From an uncultured Nitrospina sp. (GTDB lineage Bacteria; Nitrospinota; Nitrospinia; Nitrospinales; VA-1), in contig CAJWOD010000058.1 in assembly GCA_913044145.1 (NCBI GenBank), positions 1-7,899 of the forward strand: 7,899 nt of DNA. Reading direction: 5' to 3'. Below are positions 5,675 through 7,899 of this stretch, one piece after another. Below the pieces are notes generated by a model, which did no database searches, was not told the origin of the DNA, and saw nothing but the letters and a program-made list of their open reading frames with translations. Position numbers and translations under genes: made by a program. Position 1 is the stretch's first letter; every line of letters begins with the position of its first letter.

Positions 5675-7174
5675 ATGGTAGATTTTACGCGTGAAGAAGT
5701 TGAGACTGCTTTAGAAGAATATGCATCCACCCTAGCAAAAGAAGGGGAAGATGAGTTCATAGATGATGACGAGCAAATTACAGAACCCGAAGCCGAAGAG
5801 ACAAGATTAGAAGAAGATGAGGATTCTCCAGAAATTATCGAACCCGAAGATAAGCTGGAAAAGGAATCCGATGCTGCAGAAATTTTCGAAGGTAAAGATT
5901 TATCTAGCTTAGATTTATCTGAAATAAATTTCTTAGGGATTAGCCTAAAAGACACCAATCTAAATAAAGCCAACCTATCAAATAGCATTCTTTCTGATTC
6001 AAATATGGATCAGACAAATCTAAGCGAAGCAAATTTAATCAATGCTGAAATGGAGAATGTGAGTTGCCTGGAAGCAAATGTTATAAATGCGAATTTTGAA
6101 TCTTCTAATTTGCAAGGCGCAAAGTTTCTGGGTAGTAATTTATCAGGCTCCAACCTCAATGGAGCAAATTTAAGAAAAGCTATATTCTTGGAAGCCAACC
6201 TCTCTAAATGCAACCTAAATGAAACAGACCTCAGTAATTCAGATTTCTCAAGGGCTGATATGAACCATGCTAGCATAGTAGAAAGCAATTTAAGTCGCGC
6301 ACGTTTTAATGGAGCCAACATGGAATCCGTAGACTTTACAGACTCTCGTCTGAGCATGTCTGTGTTTTTCGAGGCAAATTTTAAGAATGCAAATATGAAT
6401 CGTGCCATAGTAAAAGGGGCCAAGCTAGCGGGCGGGATTTTCGAAAAAACCAGCCTTCCACGCGCAGATATCACAGGAGCCGATCTGACCGATGCAAAGT
6501 TTCTTAACTCCAATCTAAGCCGCGCTAAATTAAATGGGGCTATTTTACGAAGAGCTGATTTAAAAGGATCAGACCTTTCCGAGGCTGATTTGAGTATTGC
6601 TGATTTAACAGGTGCCAGTCTGGCGAAAGTTAAATTGATCGGCGCCAACATGGAAAGAATAAAGCTCAATCAGGCAAAAATATCAGGTGCTAAACTATGC
6701 GGCGCCAAAATGAACAAAGGAAAGTTTTTTCAGGTCGATCTGACTCAAGCAGATTTGAGCGGTGCCAACATGACAGGAGCAGATCTTACAGAATCCAATC
6801 TAGAAGGTAGTGATTTAAGCAGAGCTAATCTTACTGAAGCAGTTTTGCAAAAAGCCAATTTGAAAGCCACCTTCCTAATAGGTGCAAACCTACAAAAAAC
6901 AGATTTGGCAGAGATTAATTTGGAAAATGCAAATATTGCTGGAGCAAAAATGCGAAATGCGAATTGCAGTAAAGCGAATATGAAAAATGTTGATCTTCAA
7001 CGCTCTGATCTGGAACACGCAGATTTCACCCTGGCAGATTTGACAAGCTCAAACCTTACTGGTTCGAAACTCGGGGAAACTTGTTTTAAAAATGCTAATT
7101 TAACCGGAGCAAACCTAAGTTTGACAGATACTACTGATACCGATTTTTCAGGTACGAAAGGGTACAAATCTTGA
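5675..7174 (+). CDS. Long pentapeptide-repeat protein with acidic N-terminal tail
   Basis: This 499-residue protein folds, by family precedent, into a right-handed quadrilateral beta-helix. Residues 1-22 could form an amphipathic helix. Residues 23-70 are a low-complexity acidic tail, and Asp or Glu make up about 31 of the first 70 residues. From L76 to F491 a hydrophobic residue (mostly Leu, with Phe, Met, Ile, Val or Cys, and Thr only at 486) occupies every fifth position with no insertion. That is about 84 A(D/N)LXX-type pentapeptides, or 21 coils of 20 residues. Phe recurs on one face at 151, 171, 191, 211 and 231. There is no signal peptide or transmembrane segment, so it is probably cytoplasmic. 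Qnr and MfpA gyrase-protecting proteins share the fold but are much shorter (about 180-220 residues), and nothing here proves a gyrase role. The ATG has AGGAAAG (5663-5669) five bases ahead. Confidence 0.95.
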   Translation: MVDFTREEVETALEEYASTLAKEGEDEFIDDDEQITEPEAEETRLEEDEDSPEIIEPEDKLEKESDAAEIFEGKDLSSLDLSEINFLGISLKDTNLNKANLSNSILSDSNMDQTNLSEANLINAEMENVSCLEANVINANFESSNLQGAKFLGSNLSGSNLNGANLRKAIFLEANLSKCNLNETDLSNSDFSRADMNHASIVESNLSRARFNGANMESVDFTDSRLSMSVFFEANFKNANMNRAIVKGAKLAGGIFEKTSLPRADITGADLTDAKFLNSNLSRAKLNGAILRRADLKGSDLSEADLSIADLTGASLAKVKLIGANMERIKLNQAKISGAKLCGAKMNKGKFFQVDLTQADLSGANMTGADLTESNLEGSDLSRANLTEAVLQKANLKATFLIGANLQKTDLAEINLENANIAGAKMRNANCSKANMKNVDLQRSDLEHADFTLADLTSSNLTGSKLGETCFKNANLTGANLSLTDTTDTDFSGTKGYKS

Positions 7175-7208
7175 GATATAATAAAGCAGAATAAGGTCTA
7201 AAAAGTAC

Positions 7209-7225
7209 GTCAACATAATTTTGAC
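7209..7225. repeat. Short inverted repeat GTCAA/TTGAC before a small ORF
   Basis: GTCAA (7209-7213) and TTGAC (7221-7225) are inverted across seven bases, ending three bases before the ATG at 7228. It occupies the place where a ribosome site would be expected. The same half-sites form the gapless palindrome at 2595-2604, which may be coincidence. Confidence 0.2.
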
Positions 7226-7227
7226 TT

Positions 7228-7419
7228 ATGAATCGTTTACCTAAATTAATAAATTCTCTTTTATACATAACCCCCAAGGCTCAACCTTTGACTCTTAAAG
7301 AAGTGCTTCAGCTAAGAGATGGCAGGGAAATTAACAGAAATTCGCATTCTACCGTCTCGCAAAGAATGAGCTTTTCAGCTATGTTGCAAAACACCAACTA
7401 TCTAAACTCCTTAAATTAA
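7228..7419 (+). CDS. Small ORF of unknown function (63 aa), doubtful
   Basis: I do not recognise this protein. It is short and basic, with no signal peptide, membrane helix or metal-binding motif. It begins right after an in-frame TGA at 7222-7224, has no Shine-Dalgarno sequence, and ends 19 bases before the next ORF. A TATAAT at 7177-7182 could serve as a -10 box but lacks a -35. The C-terminal part is rich in Ser, Asn and Gln. It may be a genuine small gene, a remnant, or a chance frame in the gap after the pentapeptide gene. Confidence 0.27.
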   Translation: MNRLPKLINSLLYITPKAQPLTLKEVLQLRDGREINRNSHSTVSQRMSFSAMLQNTNYLNSLN

Positions 7420-7438
7420 TGCCTCTCAAATAATTAAA

Positions 7439-7645
7439 ATGGAAAAACTTGAAGCCGTTCAAAAAGTTTTACGATTCAGTACAGCTATAAGAGAATGGTG
7501 CACCATGGAATTTTCTATCTATTTTGATGATTTTGACGAACAAAATGTGGATGATTATAACTCAGGAGGTTACGGTGAAATTGCCGATGAAATTCTAGAA
7601 CGCGGATTAGATGAAAATATTATTGAAGAAGATGATTTAGACTAA
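7439..7645 (+). CDS. Small acidic protein of unknown function (68 aa)
   Basis: I do not recognise this protein. The first 20 residues look helical and mildly basic (MEKLEAVQKVLRFSTAIREW). The rest is strongly acidic, with YFDDFDEQ, a Gly-Tyr turn (NSGGYGE), an amphipathic helix and the terminal run EEDDLD. The skewed but coherent composition argues for a real protein. The ATG at 7439 lacks a ribosome site. An internal ATG at 7505, giving 46 residues, also lacks a good one, so the start is uncertain. It ends 39 bases before the methyltransferase-like gene on the same strand and could be co-transcribed with it. Confidence 0.45.
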   Translation: MEKLEAVQKVLRFSTAIREWCTMEFSIYFDDFDEQNVDDYNSGGYGEIADEILERGLDENIIEEDDLD

Positions 7646-7684
7646 AGGCCCCGCCTCTTCTATACTAAAGCCAGGAGATTTATT

Positions 7685-7899
7685 GTGAAAACCAGCACGG
7701 AAATTCTTAAGGACGTTCAAGAATACTATGGCAAAATCCTTAAGACCAAGAATGATCTACAAACCAGTGCCTGTTGTGCCGCAGATTCTATGCCTGCTTA
7801 TCTTCGGCCGTATTTAAAAAATATACATGAAGAAGTTCAATCTCGTTTTTATGGATGTGCCTCAACTTTTCCTCCAGGACTATATGGAAAAACCGTGGT
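7685..7899 (+). CDS. N-terminal part of an ArsM-like SAM-dependent methyltransferase (cut by window end)
   Basis: A GTG start with AGGAG (7673-7677) seven bases ahead opens a frame that stays open to the window edge: 71 full codons plus two bases. The sequence resembles the N-terminus of arsenite methyltransferase-like proteins. It has QEYYGKIL (12-19), a DLQTSACCAAD segment with paired cysteines C30 and C31, an IHEEV helix (47-51) and RFYGC with C58 (54-58), then a stretch leading toward the expected SAM-binding strand. The glycine-rich SAM motif would lie just outside the window and cannot be seen. Family members methylate arsenite using conserved cysteines, but the substrate cannot be fixed from this fragment and relatives may act on other molecules. 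The gene is truncated only by the window, not visibly broken. Confidence 0.75.
   Translation, partial: MKTSTEILKDVQEYYGKILKTKNDLQTSACCAADSMPAYLRPYLKNIHEEVQSRFYGCASTFPPGLYGKTV

Noticed and set aside
5653..5988. A 111-codon Ser-rich minus-strand frame opposite the acidic tail
   Set aside because: Asp/Glu codons on the plus strand read as Ser/Phe/Leu codons on the other. It is a composition shadow.
6010..6669. A 219-codon open frame on the minus strand inside the pentapeptide gene
   Set aside because: It mirrors the 15-base periodicity of the plus-strand repeats, giving Leu/Ala/Ser/Phe/Arg-rich low-complexity protein. It has no independent signals.
5900..7150. Tandem DNA repeat or CRISPR-like array
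   Set aside because: The periodicity is at protein level; the underlying DNA units are divergent and encode an open frame throughout, with no spacers.
7641..7665. Hairpin AGGC/GCCT as a terminator after the small acidic ORF
   Set aside because: The stem is only four pairs with no T-run, and the next gene starts 39 bases after the ORF's stop.

Overview
This 7.9 kb window looks like an ordinary chromosomal stretch from a Gram-negative bacterium with AT-rich DNA. It carries a lipoprotein signal, a short-form FtsY and TATAAT-type promoters. The gene mix is an FG-GAP lipoprotein, an XRE/metallo-beta-lactamase fusion, a DCC/lipase-maturation-factor fusion, a large pentapeptide protein and an arsenite-methyltransferase-like protein. 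It recalls aquatic lineages such as Nitrospinota or deltaproteobacteria-like groups, but that placement is an impression and no marker here fixes it. I see no phage, transposon, CRISPR array or plasmid signature.

Layout. Positions 1-73 hold a tRNA-Cys(GCA) lacking only its first base. Four genes follow in tandem on the minus strand. Read in transcription order from the right they are a DCC-type thiol oxidoreductase fused to a lipase maturation factor membrane protein (start near 5444), an XRE helix-turn-helix protein fused to a glyoxalase-II-like metallo-hydrolase (3531-2686), a lipoprotein with a seven-bladed FG-GAP beta-propeller (2439-1270), and ftsY, the SRP receptor (1089-139). Each has a TATAAT hexamer a short distance upstream, so they are probably separate transcription units rather than one operon.

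A divergent intergenic region (5457-5674) with two inverted repeats separates these from the plus-strand genes. Those are a 499-residue pentapeptide-repeat protein (5675-7174), two small unrecognised ORFs (7228-7419 and 7439-7645), and the start of an ArsM-like methyltransferase cut off by the window end (7685 onward).

Functional links are loose. FtsY delivers membrane proteins to the translocon, the propeller lipoprotein is exported, and the DCC-LMF protein may help fold or oxidise exported proteins. I see no compelling defence system or biosynthetic cluster. The most unusual objects are the pentapeptide protein, whose five-residue register runs unbroken for about 84 pentapeptides with aligned Phe and Met ladders behind an acidic tail, and the two domain fusions XRE-MBL and DCC-LMF.
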